This document shows positions 1-7,636 of a DNA stretch of 64,000 nt, one piece after another. The stretch covers positions 1,426,001 to 1,490,000 of the forward strand of contig NZ_CP051626.1 of the NCBI RefSeq assembly GCF_012844365.1, given 5' to 3'. The DNA is from Brevibacterium sp. 'Marine' (GTDB lineage: Bacteria; Actinomycetota; Actinomycetes; Actinomycetales; Brevibacteriaceae). The translations under genes and the position numbers were made by a program. Position 1 is the first letter of the stretch; each line of letters starts with the position of its first letter. Under the pieces are notes generated by a model that made no database searches, was not told where the DNA came from, and saw nothing but the letters and a program-made list of their open reading frames with translations.

Positions 1-1
1 C

Positions 2-853
2 CAGCCCTTGGGCACAAGCGTGGCCGCCGTGACCATCCCGGGAATCGCCGCGGCCGGCGGATTCCCCGCCTACCTGTGGTTCGTCGCCGCTGTGACCGGG
101 GCGCTCGGCCTCGTCTGCTTCGCCGTCATCCGCAACCCACCGGACCAGACGCCCACCCGCACCGAGGTGGCCGAACTCGACCAGGACACCGATCCCCAGA
201 CGACGCACACCGATGACACCGAACCGGGTGCCACCTCGGCGGGGGAGGGCAAGCTCAGCGCCGCCTCGGCGATCAATCCCTACCGCAGCGATTCCTTCCT
301 GTGGCGCATCCACGCTGTCTCCGCGCTCCTCGTCGTCCCGCAGTTCGCGTTCTCCACCTACGGACTCGTCTGGCTCATCGTCGTCCAGGGGATCGGCGCG
401 GGCGCCGCCGGAGCGATCGTCGCGATCGCGCAGATCGTCGGCGCTGTCGGTCGCATGGTTGTCGGCGGACTCTCCGACCGCACGGAATCACGCGTGGGCC
501 TCATGCGCATCGTCGCCGTCGCGGCCGTGATCGTCGTGGTCGCCATCGCCGTCCTGTCGCTGACACAGCTGCCCGCGCTCGCAGCTATCGTCTTCATCCT
601 CGCCTCTGCTGTGTCGGTGGCCGACAACGGTCTGGCCTTCGCCTCGGTGGCCGAAGCCGCCGGACCGCGGTGGTCAGGCAAGGCGCTGGGAGCCCAGAAC
701 ACGGGACAGTTCGTCATGTCGGCTCTGCTCGGTCCCGGATTCGGTGCCCTGGTGACGGCGTTCGGCTATCCGCTGTCCTTCGGACTCATCGCGCTGGCCC
801 CACTTTTGAGCGTCGGAATCATCCCGCGACGCGACGTCGATCGCATAACCTGA
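2..853 (+). CDS. MFS transporter, C-terminal part (5' end outside window)
   Basis: The reading frame is open from the window edge, so the N-terminal half of the protein is missing. The visible about 283 residues contain several long hydrophobic segments separated by a polar loop rich in Asp, Thr and Glu (roughly residues 45-85), which fits the central cytoplasmic loop of a 12-helix major facilitator. A later loop has a GGLSDRTESR segment that matches the MFS loop motif G-x-x-x-D-R. The C-terminal helices end shortly before the stop. Substrate cannot be read from this portion; a nitrate/oxalate-formate-like or drug:H+ antiporter role are both possible. A TTG inside the frame near the edge is not a credible true start because the homologous region begins mid-protein. 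Confidence 0.75.
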   Translation, partial: QPLGTSVAAVTIPGIAAAGGFPAYLWFVAAVTGALGLVCFAVIRNPPDQTPTRTEVAELDQDTDPQTTHTDDTEPGATSAGEGKLSAASAINPYRSDSFLWRIHAVSALLVVPQFAFSTYGLVWLIVVQGIGAGAAGAIVAIAQIVGAVGRMVVGGLSDRTESRVGLMRIVAVAAVIVVVAIAVLSLTQLPALAAIVFILASAVSVADNGLAFASVAEAAGPRWSGKALGAQNTGQFVMSALLGPGFGALVTAFGYPLSFGLIALAPLLSVGIIPRRDVDRIT

Positions 854-920
854 TATTCATCTCGGCACATTATCGTGCACGAGGCACACTCCGGTGTCGA
901 CAGTGAAAGGGAAGGATCTC

Positions 921-1823
921 GTGAACAGTCTGTTCCAAGAGAATCTGCGGGAGTACATCGACAAACTCCGCCTCGAAGGCTACGCCGTCGCGGACAGCCA
1001 GACGACGGATCCGCACCTGATCGACCCCATGGGCCGGGCCGTCGAAACGTGGCGGGAAGGGTACCCGTACGACGAACAGTTGGACCGCGAAGAATACGAA
1101 CTCGAGAAGTACAAACTGCAGGTCGAACTGCTGAAATTCCAGTACTGGGGTCAGGACACGGGCGCCAAACACGTCATCGTCTTCGAAGGTCGTGACGCCG
1201 CCGGCAAGGGCGGAACGATCAAACGCTTCACCGAACACCTCAATCCGCGTGCCGCCCGCGTCGTCGCACTCAACAAACCCTCTGACCGCGAAGCCGGCCA
1301 ATGGTACTTCCAGCGCTATATCTCCCACCTGCCCACGAGCGGGGAGATCGTCATGTTCGACCGATCCTGGTACAACCGGGGCAATGTCGAGCGGGTCATG
1401 GGATTCTGCACCGACGACGAATACGAGACCTTCATGGAGCAGGCCCCCGTGTTCGAGAAGATGCTCATCGACTCCGGAGTCCACGTCACGAAGTTCTGGT
1501 TCTCCGTGACCCAGAGAGAGCAGCGGACCCGGTTTGCGATCCGTCAGATCGATCCGGTGCGGCGGTGGAAGCTCTCACCGATGGACCTCGAGTCCCTCGA
1601 TCGCTGGGACGACTACACGAAAGCGAAGGAAGAGACGTTCCGCCGCACGGATACCGATCACGCTCCGTGGATCACGATCAAGAGCAACGACAAGAAGCGC
1701 GCCCGCCTCAATGCGATGCGCTACTTCCTCAATCAGTTCGACTACGCGGACAAAGACCGATCGGTCGTCTATGACGCCGACCCGCTGCTCGTCCGTCGCG
1801 GCCGCGACGCCGTCGACGACTAG
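921..1823 (+). CDS. ppk2: Polyphosphate kinase 2 (PPK2 family)
   Basis: The 300-residue protein transfers phosphate between polyphosphate and nucleotides in the cytosol. The Walker A motif GRDAAGKGGT lies near residue 93, and the Walker B/lid region DRSWYNRGNVERVMG follows about 60 residues later; both are signatures of single-domain PPK2 enzymes, and the length is typical. The C-terminal part with RRWKLSPMD and RWDDYTKAK is also characteristic. A GTG at 894 is in frame, but the GTG at 921 is preceded by a strong purine-rich ribosome site (GAAAGGGAAGGA), so the shorter form is preferred. Whether it favours polyphosphate synthesis or NDP/NMP phosphorylation (class I-III) cannot be decided by eye. 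It is monocistronic and ends at a strong hairpin. Confidence 0.93.
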   Translation: MNSLFQENLREYIDKLRLEGYAVADSQTTDPHLIDPMGRAVETWREGYPYDEQLDREEYELEKYKLQVELLKFQYWGQDTGAKHVIVFEGRDAAGKGGTIKRFTEHLNPRAARVVALNKPSDREAGQWYFQRYISHLPTSGEIVMFDRSWYNRGNVERVMGFCTDDEYETFMEQAPVFEKMLIDSGVHVTKFWFSVTQREQRTRFAIRQIDPVRRWKLSPMDLESLDRWDDYTKAKEETFRRTDTDHAPWITIKSNDKKRARLNAMRYFLNQFDYADKDRSVVYDADPLLVRRGRDAVDD

Positions 1824-1892
1824 TTCAGTCACCGTCCACCGTCACCGAGGCGGGGGATCGCTGGTCCGGTCGACTGACTCCGGACAGAGATT

Positions 1893-1925
1893 CGGCCGGG
1901 TGGAAGGGGAAAGACCACCCGGCCG
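1893..1925. terminator. Bidirectional hairpin terminator between ppk2 and the convergent membrane gene
   Basis: A perfect stem (CGGCCGGGTGG pairing with CCACCCGGCCG, 11 bp) with an 11-base purine-rich loop lies between two convergent genes. There is no long T tract, as is common for actinobacterial terminators. Confidence 0.75.
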
Positions 1926-2048
1926 GAACCGTGGAGCGGGACTCGAACCCGCTGTGCAGTGACGCGCTGCTGTGCCGCCGGAACCGGAGCGCCGCCCGGA
2001 ACCGGGCCGCCGCCCGGAGCCGGACCGCCGGCGCGAAGTGAAGAAGAA

Positions 2049-3221
2049 TCAGACTTCTGCTGCGGCGTCTTTCCGTGCCCTGCGCAGCGCACGGCGCTTC
2101 TTGTGACCGGTGAAGCTGAGCAGGAAGAGGATGATCGCCAGGAGCACGAACAGCCCGCCGCCGGCGATGCCCGCATCGACCCAGAACTGGGGCGGGAAGA
2201 GGCGGATGAGCGAATCATCGGCGTAGAACTCCCACGTCCCATCGGCGAAGAACACCTTGTGGAACCCGCGGAAGAAGCTGTCCCAGCCGAGCACGGCGAC
2301 GACGGCGACGGCGGCCATGAAGATGATGCTGAAGATCGACCCCAGACGCACTCCCGCGTGGATGCCCGATCCGTTCTTGCGGCACATGTAGATGCCGAAG
2401 AGCACGGACCCGATGATCCCGACGAGAGCCACAAGGTAGAGCAGCGAGATCAGACCCTTGACGTCAGCCATGTGGCTGAGCTCGTCGGAGATGAAGATCG
2501 GCTCTCCGTTGGGCATGACGATGTCGGCGAGGTAGCGCCGGGAATCGAAGTTGTGCAGGTAGTCGATGACATAGGTCCCGTAGTGCTCACGGTCGGCGGC
2601 ACTGAAACCGAACTGGTCGGCCGGGAACCCGGGTCGGAAGTACTCGAATTTGAGAAAGATCCCGGAGGCGACGAAACGCACCGCCAGAGCCAGCAGGACG
2701 AACGGGGTGGCAAGCATGATCCAGATCGTGCCGATGACATCGAGCACCGACCGGCGCCGCTCGGGCACCTCGGGGTCGCGGACATCGGTCGACGTCGCCG
2801 CCTTCGACACCGCTGCCCAATCGGCTTCGCTCATCACCGCGGTGCGCGCATTCTGAGGCACCTCACGGGTGGCTCCGGTATCGGCCGTCGATGCAGCGGC
2901 GGCCGAATCCGTGCCGGCGGACTTCTGCGCGGCATTCTGCTCGGCGGCACGCGTGCTCGCGGTCGCGGGCTGGGAGTGCGGATTCGTCGAATGGGCGGGA
3001 GCCACCCTCACCGGACCCGTCGAGGGCTTCGCATCCGCGGAATGCTCAGGGGCATCCTCGGCGATGGGATCCGTGATCGGATCGAACGCCTCGGTGTCGG
3101 TCGAGGGATCATTCGCCGCCTCCAGAGGAGCCTGCGACTGCTTATCGGCAGCACTGGCAGACCCTGAACTCATCCGCCTGCTCAGGAGGTCTTCGGTCTC
3201 GTTCTTCTCGTCTCTGGACAC
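2049..3221 (-). CDS. DUF1461 (TIGR01906-like) integral membrane protein with long disordered N-terminus
   Basis: The protein has about 390 residues. The first about 150 are low complexity (Ala, Ser, Thr, Asp, Pro) and look disordered and cytoplasmic. They are followed by a helix (VLDVIGTIWIMLATPFVLLALAV), a large extracytoplasmic loop with the family-like GTYVIDYLHNFDSRRYL segment, and then three more helices. The block SFFRGFHKVFFADGTWEFYADDSLIRLFP fits TIGR01906/DUF1461 proteins, whose function is unknown. Family members are usually about 220-250 residues, so the N-terminal extension is the unusual part. The start is uncertain: a GTG at 3221 (chosen) or an ATG at 3173; neither has a good ribosome site. 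The reading frame extends further upstream but the sequence there looks non-coding. Confidence 0.75.
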   Translation of the reverse strand: MSRDEKNETEDLLSRRMSSGSASAADKQSQAPLEAANDPSTDTEAFDPITDPIAEDAPEHSADAKPSTGPVRVAPAHSTNPHSQPATASTRAAEQNAAQKSAGTDSAAAASTADTGATREVPQNARTAVMSEADWAAVSKAATSTDVRDPEVPERRRSVLDVIGTIWIMLATPFVLLALAVRFVASGIFLKFEYFRPGFPADQFGFSAADREHYGTYVIDYLHNFDSRRYLADIVMPNGEPIFISDELSHMADVKGLISLLYLVALVGIIGSVLFGIYMCRKNGSGIHAGVRLGSIFSIIFMAAVAVVAVLGWDSFFRGFHKVFFADGTWEFYADDSLIRLFPPQFWVDAGIAGGGLFVLLAIILFLLSFTGHKKRRALRRARKDAAAEV

Positions 3222-3289
3222 ATCCCCATTGTCAGCGACCACCGGGTCCAAGCGGGGGAGGACACGCCACGGCGGTCGATTTCGCGGAG

Positions 3290-4216
3290 TCAGCCGAGCA
3301 GGGCGGCGATGATGACGAGCGCCGGAACGGACAGGACCGTGGTGATGAAGACGGCATCGCGCATGAGTGCCTCGGACTGTCGGTACTGCATCGAGTAGAT
3401 GTAGACGTTCTGCGCGGTCGGCAGGGCGGAGGTGACGACGATGGCGAACAGGTCGATCCCGGTGTAGCCGAACAGGGGGCCGCCGATGGCCCAGGCGATG
3501 ACCGGCTGGGCGATGAGTTTGGCACCGGTGATGTAGCTCAGCTGTGCGCGGCTGCCCTTGACGGGTATTCCCCATCCGTCCTTGAGCGAGATGCCGAAGG
3601 CCAGCAGGGCGCCCGGCACGGCCGTGGCGCCGATCATGTCGATGGGTTCGAAGATGAACCGCGGCAGCTCGAAACCCGTCGCCGAGGCGGCCACTCCGGC
3701 TGCGGCGCCGAGGACGATGGGGTTCTTGAGCACTTGGAGGATCGCGGAGTACCAGTGCGAATCATGCTGCTTCTTGCCCGCGCCGTCGAGCACGGCCATG
3801 CCGATGGGGGCGAGGATGAGCAGCTGGAAGAGCAGGACCGGGGCGACGTAGCCGATGTCATGGAGGACATAGGCGGCGATCGGGATGCCGAGGTTGCCGA
3901 TGTTGACGTAGCTGGTGGCCCACGCGGAGAACATCGCTTCGCCGGTGCTGCGTCTTCGGATCCACTTGGTGAGGGCGAAGAGGGCGGCACCGACGATGAG
4001 CGCCGACCCGCCGGTGGCGAAGAGGGCGGTGTTGAAGATCAGCCCGAGGTCGGTCTCGGAGACCGTGACATAGAGCAGGGTCGGGGTGCCGGCGTAGAAG
4101 ACGAGCTTCGCGATGACCTGCTGGCCGTGAGGACCGAGAACGCCGGAGCGGCCGAGGACGAACCCGACGAGAATGACTCCGGCGATGACGGCGAAACCTT
4201 CGAATACGGCCAGCAT
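3290..4216 (-). CDS. AEC-family (auxin efflux carrier-like) permease
   Basis: This 308-residue protein has around ten hydrophobic segments in the arrangement of the AEC/bile-acid-arsenite transporter superfamily. The N-terminal half includes FVLGRSGVLGPHGQQVIAK and a NIGNLGIPIA motif (glycine/asparagine-rich broken helix), and the C-terminal half ends with the usual SALPTAQNVYIYSMQY segment. Bacterial members export or import small organic acids such as malate, malonate or auxin-like compounds; the substrate here is unknown. It lies downstream of a small membrane protein on the same strand (42-base gap) and upstream of the DUF1461 gene. No regulator is adjacent. Confidence 0.88.
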   Translation of the reverse strand: MLAVFEGFAVIAGVILVGFVLGRSGVLGPHGQQVIAKLVFYAGTPTLLYVTVSETDLGLIFNTALFATGGSALIVGAALFALTKWIRRRSTGEAMFSAWATSYVNIGNLGIPIAAYVLHDIGYVAPVLLFQLLILAPIGMAVLDGAGKKQHDSHWYSAILQVLKNPIVLGAAAGVAASATGFELPRFIFEPIDMIGATAVPGALLAFGISLKDGWGIPVKGSRAQLSYITGAKLIAQPVIAWAIGGPLFGYTGIDLFAIVVTSALPTAQNVYIYSMQYRQSEALMRDAVFITTVLSVPALVIIAALLG

Positions 4217-4258
4217 GGGCTGCTCGGGTCCTCGCTTCCTGCGTCTGGGGCGGTGGTG

Positions 4259-4576
4259 TCAGTCCGCCTCGGCGATATCGGAGACGACATAGGACGCTGC
4301 GGCGCTGACCGCACTGACGGCGAACACGGCCGGCCACGCACCGATCTTCTTCGCCAGGGGATGGGAAGCGCCGAACCCGCCGAGGTAGGCCAAGCTCAGC
4401 CCGGTGGCGGCCGGCCAGCCCTTCTTCACATACCAGGAGCGGGCTGCGTAGGCGCCCGCGGCGGCGAGGACGACCCCGCCGAGGGGACGGATCCCGGTTT
4501 CGCGGGCGGTGAGGAAACCGCCGATGAGTCCGACGGCGACGAGCGGGGCGGTGGAGACTTCGCGTGCATCCTTCAT
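4259..4576 (-). CDS. Small hypothetical membrane protein
   Basis: A 105-residue protein starting MKDAREVSTAP with three or four short hydrophobic stretches (LVAVGLIGGFL, GGVVLAAAGAYAA, PAVFAVSAVSAAASYVV). Small actinobacterial membrane proteins of this kind occur, but I recognise no named family. An upstream in-frame ATG at 4624 exists, but the ATG at 4576 sits 7 bases after a TAAACT hexamer, which fits a leaderless start and supports the shorter form. It could be co-transcribed with the downstream AEC permease gene. Confidence 0.65.
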   Translation of the reverse strand: MKDAREVSTAPLVAVGLIGGFLTARETGIRPLGGVVLAAAGAYAARSWYVKKGWPAATGLSLAYLGGFGASHPLAKKIGAWPAVFAVSAVSAAASYVVSDIAEAD

Positions 4577-4583
4577 ACGGACC

Positions 4584-4589
4584 AGTTTA
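4584..4589 (-). promoter_or_regulatory. Candidate -10 hexamer (TAAACT) for a leaderless start
   Basis: TAAACT fits the TAnnnT -10 pattern and ends 7 bases before the ATG at 4576, with no ribosome binding site in between. No good -35 is visible. Confidence 0.4.
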
Positions 4590-4655
4590 GGCGCGCAGGT
4601 CATCGGCTCGGACGGTGGTCTCATAACGAGGAACTCCGATGCGGCGTCTTGGTGA

Positions 4656-5018
4656 TCACATCAGCGAGATCTTGATGACCGAGGCGATGCTGATGACCGC
4701 GATGAGGCACACCGAAGCGGTGAGGAAGGCCACGGCCCAGGGGGTCGGGCGGCTGCGCTCGGCCTGGATCGAGTCCGAGCCGAGCCGGTAGCGCCTGACC
4801 TGCATGGACAGCGCAGCGATGGCCAGGCCGATGCACACGACGAAGAGCGCGACCGACCAGCCTCCGAAGACATGGATGAAGCGCATGAAGATGAGGCTGA
4901 CGACGGTCATGGTCAGGCTCGTGCGCAGCCATGACTGCGTGGTGCGTTCGGGCTGCAGCCCCGGATCGGGGTGCGGCAGCGGCCGGGGCCGCCGCGGTCG
5001 CGGAGTGCGAGGACTCAT
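4656..5018 (-). CDS. DUF202 family membrane protein
   Basis: The 120-residue protein has a Pro/Arg-rich N-terminus, then the DUF202-type segment ERTTQSWLRTSLTM, followed by three transmembrane helices. DUF202 proteins (YidH-like and others) are small inner-membrane proteins of unknown role. Its first codon overlaps the stop codon of the preceding DUF202 gene by four bases (ATGA), so the two are translationally coupled and probably form a hetero-oligomer or tandem unit. The two are paralogous in architecture. Confidence 0.8.
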   Translation of the reverse strand: MSPRTPRPRRPRPLPHPDPGLQPERTTQSWLRTSLTMTVVSLIFMRFIHVFGGWSVALFVVCIGLAIAALSMQVRRYRLGSDSIQAERSRPTPWAVAFLTASVCLIAVISIASVIKISLM

Positions 5019-5410
5019 CGCAGCAGGCCGGCGAACACCAGGACGAGCAGACCCGCACCCAACGCCGAGGCGAGGCTGACGATGGGAATGATGAGCGGCA
5101 GCGGCAGGGAGGTCTTGCGCCGCATCGCCGATTCGATGCGGTGCCAGCGGAACGCGGCACCGGCGGCGAGGATGAACCCGATGACCATGAGCACGATCGA
5201 CAGGGTCGCCCGCAGACCGGTCGAGAAGATCTCCGAGGTGAAGGCCTCGACGGCGATGCCGCCGCCGATGAAGGCCAGGGCGGTGCGGATCCAGGACAGG
5301 AAGGTCCGTTCGTTGGCGAGGGTGAAGCGCGGATCGGGGTCGACGCCGTCGGGGAAGACCCGACGGGCGATGCGGCTGCGGGAGTCCTGCGAAGAATTGT
5401 TCTCACTCAC
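5015..5410 (-). CDS. YidH-like DUF202 membrane protein
   Basis: A protein of about 131 residues. The segment PDPRFTLANERTFLSWIRTALAFIGGGIAVEAF is a textbook DUF202/YidH N-terminal region; two further hydrophobic helices follow, giving the three-helix fold. The stop overlaps the start of the second DUF202 gene. The start is not certain: a GTG at 5410 gives VSENNSSQDS, with an AAGG immediately adjacent that is too close to be a normal ribosome site, while an in-frame ATG lies 33 bases further upstream at 5443. Function unknown; proteins of this family have been linked only loosely to envelope stress. Confidence 0.82.
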   Translation of the reverse strand: MSENNSSQDSRSRIARRVFPDGVDPDPRFTLANERTFLSWIRTALAFIGGGIAVEAFTSEIFSTGLRATLSIVLMVIGFILAAGAAFRWHRIESAMRRKTSLPLPLIIPIVSLASALGAGLLVLVFAGLLR

Positions 5411-5461
5411 CCTTCGAGGATAGCGGTAGACGGTGTGCGGCATGTGTGGAACCCTGAGCTC

Positions 5462-6049
5462 ATGGGCGACGACGAGTCGATGAAGTCCTTCCTGCAGCAG
5501 TCCCTCGACCGAGGCCGGACGAACCTGCGGTGGAAGCTGTCCGGACTCGACGAAAGGTCGCTGAGATGGCCGCGCACCCCGACCGGCTTCAACCTCCTCG
5601 GCGCACTCAAACACATGGCGCAGGTCGAGATCGTCTACTTCGGCGACACCTTCGGCCGCGCCTGGCCGAATCCCGACGAGCTCGTCACCGACGCCGACAT
5701 CGACCTCGACCCACAGGCTGACTGGTGCGCGACAGAGTTCGAGACGACCGAGCACCTGCTCGACCTCTACTCCCGAGTCGCCGAGTTCGCTGACGAGACC
5801 GTCGAGTCGCTCAGTCTCGATTCGCCGGGGCGGGTGCCGCATTGGCCGAAGGGCCGCGACGAGACCACCCTGGGACAGATCATGGTCCACGTCCTCGTCG
5901 ATCTCACTCGGCACGTGGGCCAGATCGACATCGTCCGGGAAGGTATCGACGGTGCCGCCGGACTCTCCGAGGAGGCTCCGAACCTGCCGCAGGACTTCGA
6001 CCAGGATGCGTATCTCGAACGCCTGCGCAGCATCGCCGACCGGTTCTGA
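5462..6049 (+). CDS. DinB/DUF664 family protein
   Basis: About 195 residues. The N-terminal LQQSLDRGRTNLRWKLSGLDERSLRWPRTPTGFNLLGALKHMAQVE and the later GQIMVHVLVDLTRHVGQIDIVRE regions carry the two separated His residues (in LKHM and in TRHVGQ) expected of a four-helix DinB-type metal-binding fold. Such actinobacterial DUF664 proteins are putative metal-dependent thiol S-transferases related to mycothiol- or bacillithiol-using enzymes; catalytic function here is inferred only. Start chosen at ATG 5462 (MGDDESMK); a GTG 18 bases upstream (VWNPELMG) is also possible, and neither has an obvious ribosome site. It faces away from the DUF202 pair. Confidence 0.82.
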   Translation: MGDDESMKSFLQQSLDRGRTNLRWKLSGLDERSLRWPRTPTGFNLLGALKHMAQVEIVYFGDTFGRAWPNPDELVTDADIDLDPQADWCATEFETTEHLLDLYSRVAEFADETVESLSLDSPGRVPHWPKGRDETTLGQIMVHVLVDLTRHVGQIDIVREGIDGAAGLSEEAPNLPQDFDQDAYLERLRSIADRF

Positions 6050-6136
6050 GCAGGAACGCTCCGCGTCATTCCGAGGCGGACCGTCGTGAGAGGCGACTGG
6101 TGAGACGCCGCTGAGACGAAAGCACGGTTGTCACCT

Positions 6137-6253
6137 ATCATGACTGAGGAAATACGGAGACCGCTGCGTCGCCGATGTGCGGGAGAGCCCGATGAGCGAC
6201 CCCCGACCACATCGTGAGTCTGTGCGCGGCCGAAGACGAAAGCGAAAGACACC
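6137..6253 (+). promoter_or_regulatory. Promoter and about 100-base structured leader of the Nramp-like gene
   Basis: A TATCAT hexamer (6137-6142) could be a -10, which would give a leader of about 105 bases. A TTGTCA lies nine bases upstream of it, which is too close to act as its -35. The leader contains CGATG and CATCG arms (near 6189 and 6215) that can pair, a GGGAGAGCCCG segment and a purine-rich CCGAAGACGAAAGC stretch just before the start codon. Parts resemble glycine-riboswitch sequence blocks, but the complete aptamer core is not present, so I do not call a riboswitch class. Confidence 0.3.
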
Positions 6254-7576
6254 ATGAGTGAGCAGTCGAACGGTTCCGGCCCCGGCGACGCGGGTGATGC
6301 GGAGACCGTATCGGGAATCGAAGAGGCCTCGGGCCCGGCCAAATGGAAGGTCATCGGTCCCGGCCTCGTCGTCGCGGCCACGGGTGTCGGAGCCGCCGAT
6401 ATGGTGGCGACCCTGGTGGCCGGCAGCCAGTTCGGCTACGGACTGCTGTGGGCGGTGATCGTCGGCGTCATCCTCAAGATCGTCCTCGTCGAAGGCGCCG
6501 GCAGGTTCAGCCTCGCGACCGGAAAGACGATCTTCGAAGGCTGGCGATCACTCGGCCGCTGGACCACATGGTACTTCGGTCCCTACATCATCATCTGGGG
6601 CTTCGTCTACGGAGCCACCGCGATGAGCTCGGCGGCACTGCCGCTGGCCGCGCTCTTCCCCGGGATCAACCTGACAGTATGGTCGGTGCTCATGGGCCTG
6701 GCCGGCTTCGCCATGGTGTGGTTCGGCCGTTACGCCGTGTTCGAGAAGATCACCGCCGTCCTCGTCGGAATCATGTTCATCACCGTCGTGGGGCTGGCGA
6801 TCATCGCCGCCCCGAACATTCCCGACATGCTCACCGGTCTGATCCCGATCATCCCCGAGGGCGGCGTGATCTACACGCTTGCGCTCGCCGGAGGCGTCGG
6901 CGGCACCATCACGCTGGCCGCCTACGGCTACTGGCTGCGCGAGAAGGGCTGGCACACCCCCAAGTGGATGAAGGTGATGCGCATCGACAACTCGATGGCG
7001 TACGTGATGACCGGCATCTTCGTCATCGCCATGCTCGTCGTCGGTGCCGAGGTCGTCCGTGCCGCGGGAGTCTCGATCTCCGCCGAGGACAAGGGGCTGC
7101 TCGACCTCGCCGACGTCCTCAAGGCCCGCTACGGCGAGGTCGTGGGCATCGGATTCCTCGTCGGCTTCTGGGCCGCGTCCTTCTCCTCGATCATCGGCGT
7201 CTGGAACGGTGTGTCCCTGATGTTCGCCGATTTCTGGGGGCATATGCGCAAGAAGCCGGGCGGGCACCCCGACACCCTGACCGGCGGCAAGTACTTCAAG
7301 TTCTATGTGCTGTGGCTGACGTTCCCGCCGATGCTGCTGTTCATCCTCGGCAAGCCGATCGGGCTGATCCTCGCCTACGGCGTCCTCGGTTCGCTGTTCA
7401 TGCCGTTCCTGGCCATCACCCTCCTCGGGCTGCTCAACGGCAAGAAGATCCCGAAGGAATGGGCGAACAAGCTGCACACGAACGTCGCCCTGGCGATCAC
7501 CGCACTGCTGTTCATCATCCTCGGCATCCAGCAGCTCTACTCGGCGCTGGCACCGCTGTGGGGCGGCGGAAGCTGA
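6254..7576 (+). CDS. Nramp-related divalent metal or cation transporter lacking the canonical metal-site motifs
   Basis: The 440-residue membrane protein has a polar N-terminus of about 30 residues and about 11 helices. The first helix region GPGLVVAATGVGAADM (residues 35-50) followed by GSQFGYGLLW aligns well with the Nramp start GPG...DPGN...GAQFGYTLLW, but the DPGN metal motif reads GAAD. The equivalent of the helix-6 MPH motif reads in the area GGVGGTITLAAYGYWLRE, with no Met-Pro-His. This places it in an Nramp-like clade whose substrate is probably not Mn/Fe by the usual mechanism. The ATG is preceded by GAAAGACACC; a 200-base intergenic leader lies upstream. No partner genes. Confidence 0.82.
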   Translation: MSEQSNGSGPGDAGDAETVSGIEEASGPAKWKVIGPGLVVAATGVGAADMVATLVAGSQFGYGLLWAVIVGVILKIVLVEGAGRFSLATGKTIFEGWRSLGRWTTWYFGPYIIIWGFVYGATAMSSAALPLAALFPGINLTVWSVLMGLAGFAMVWFGRYAVFEKITAVLVGIMFITVVGLAIIAAPNIPDMLTGLIPIIPEGGVIYTLALAGGVGGTITLAAYGYWLREKGWHTPKWMKVMRIDNSMAYVMTGIFVIAMLVVGAEVVRAAGVSISAEDKGLLDLADVLKARYGEVVGIGFLVGFWAASFSSIIGVWNGVSLMFADFWGHMRKKPGGHPDTLTGGKYFKFYVLWLTFPPMLLFILGKPIGLILAYGVLGSLFMPFLAITLLGLLNGKKIPKEWANKLHTNVALAITALLFIILGIQQLYSALAPLWGGGS

Positions 7577-7636
7577 CCTGGGCTCTGCCCGGTCGTCTGC
7601 CTCTGCAGTGGGGTTGCCGCTAAGCTGGGAGACGCA

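Noticed and set aside
1931-1980. A tRNA T-arm-like sequence on the minus strand (GCGGGTTCGAGTCCCGC)
   Set aside because: The 17-base arm is perfect, but no acceptor stem complementary to CCGTGGA, no D-arm and no anticodon loop with U33 lie within 90 bases. It may be chance, or a remnant, but it is not a tRNA gene.
6150-6253. Glycine or other known riboswitch in the Nramp-like leader
   Set aside because: Only GGGAGAG and CCGAAG fragments match; the downstream CTCTCAGG block and paired helices of the aptamer core are absent.
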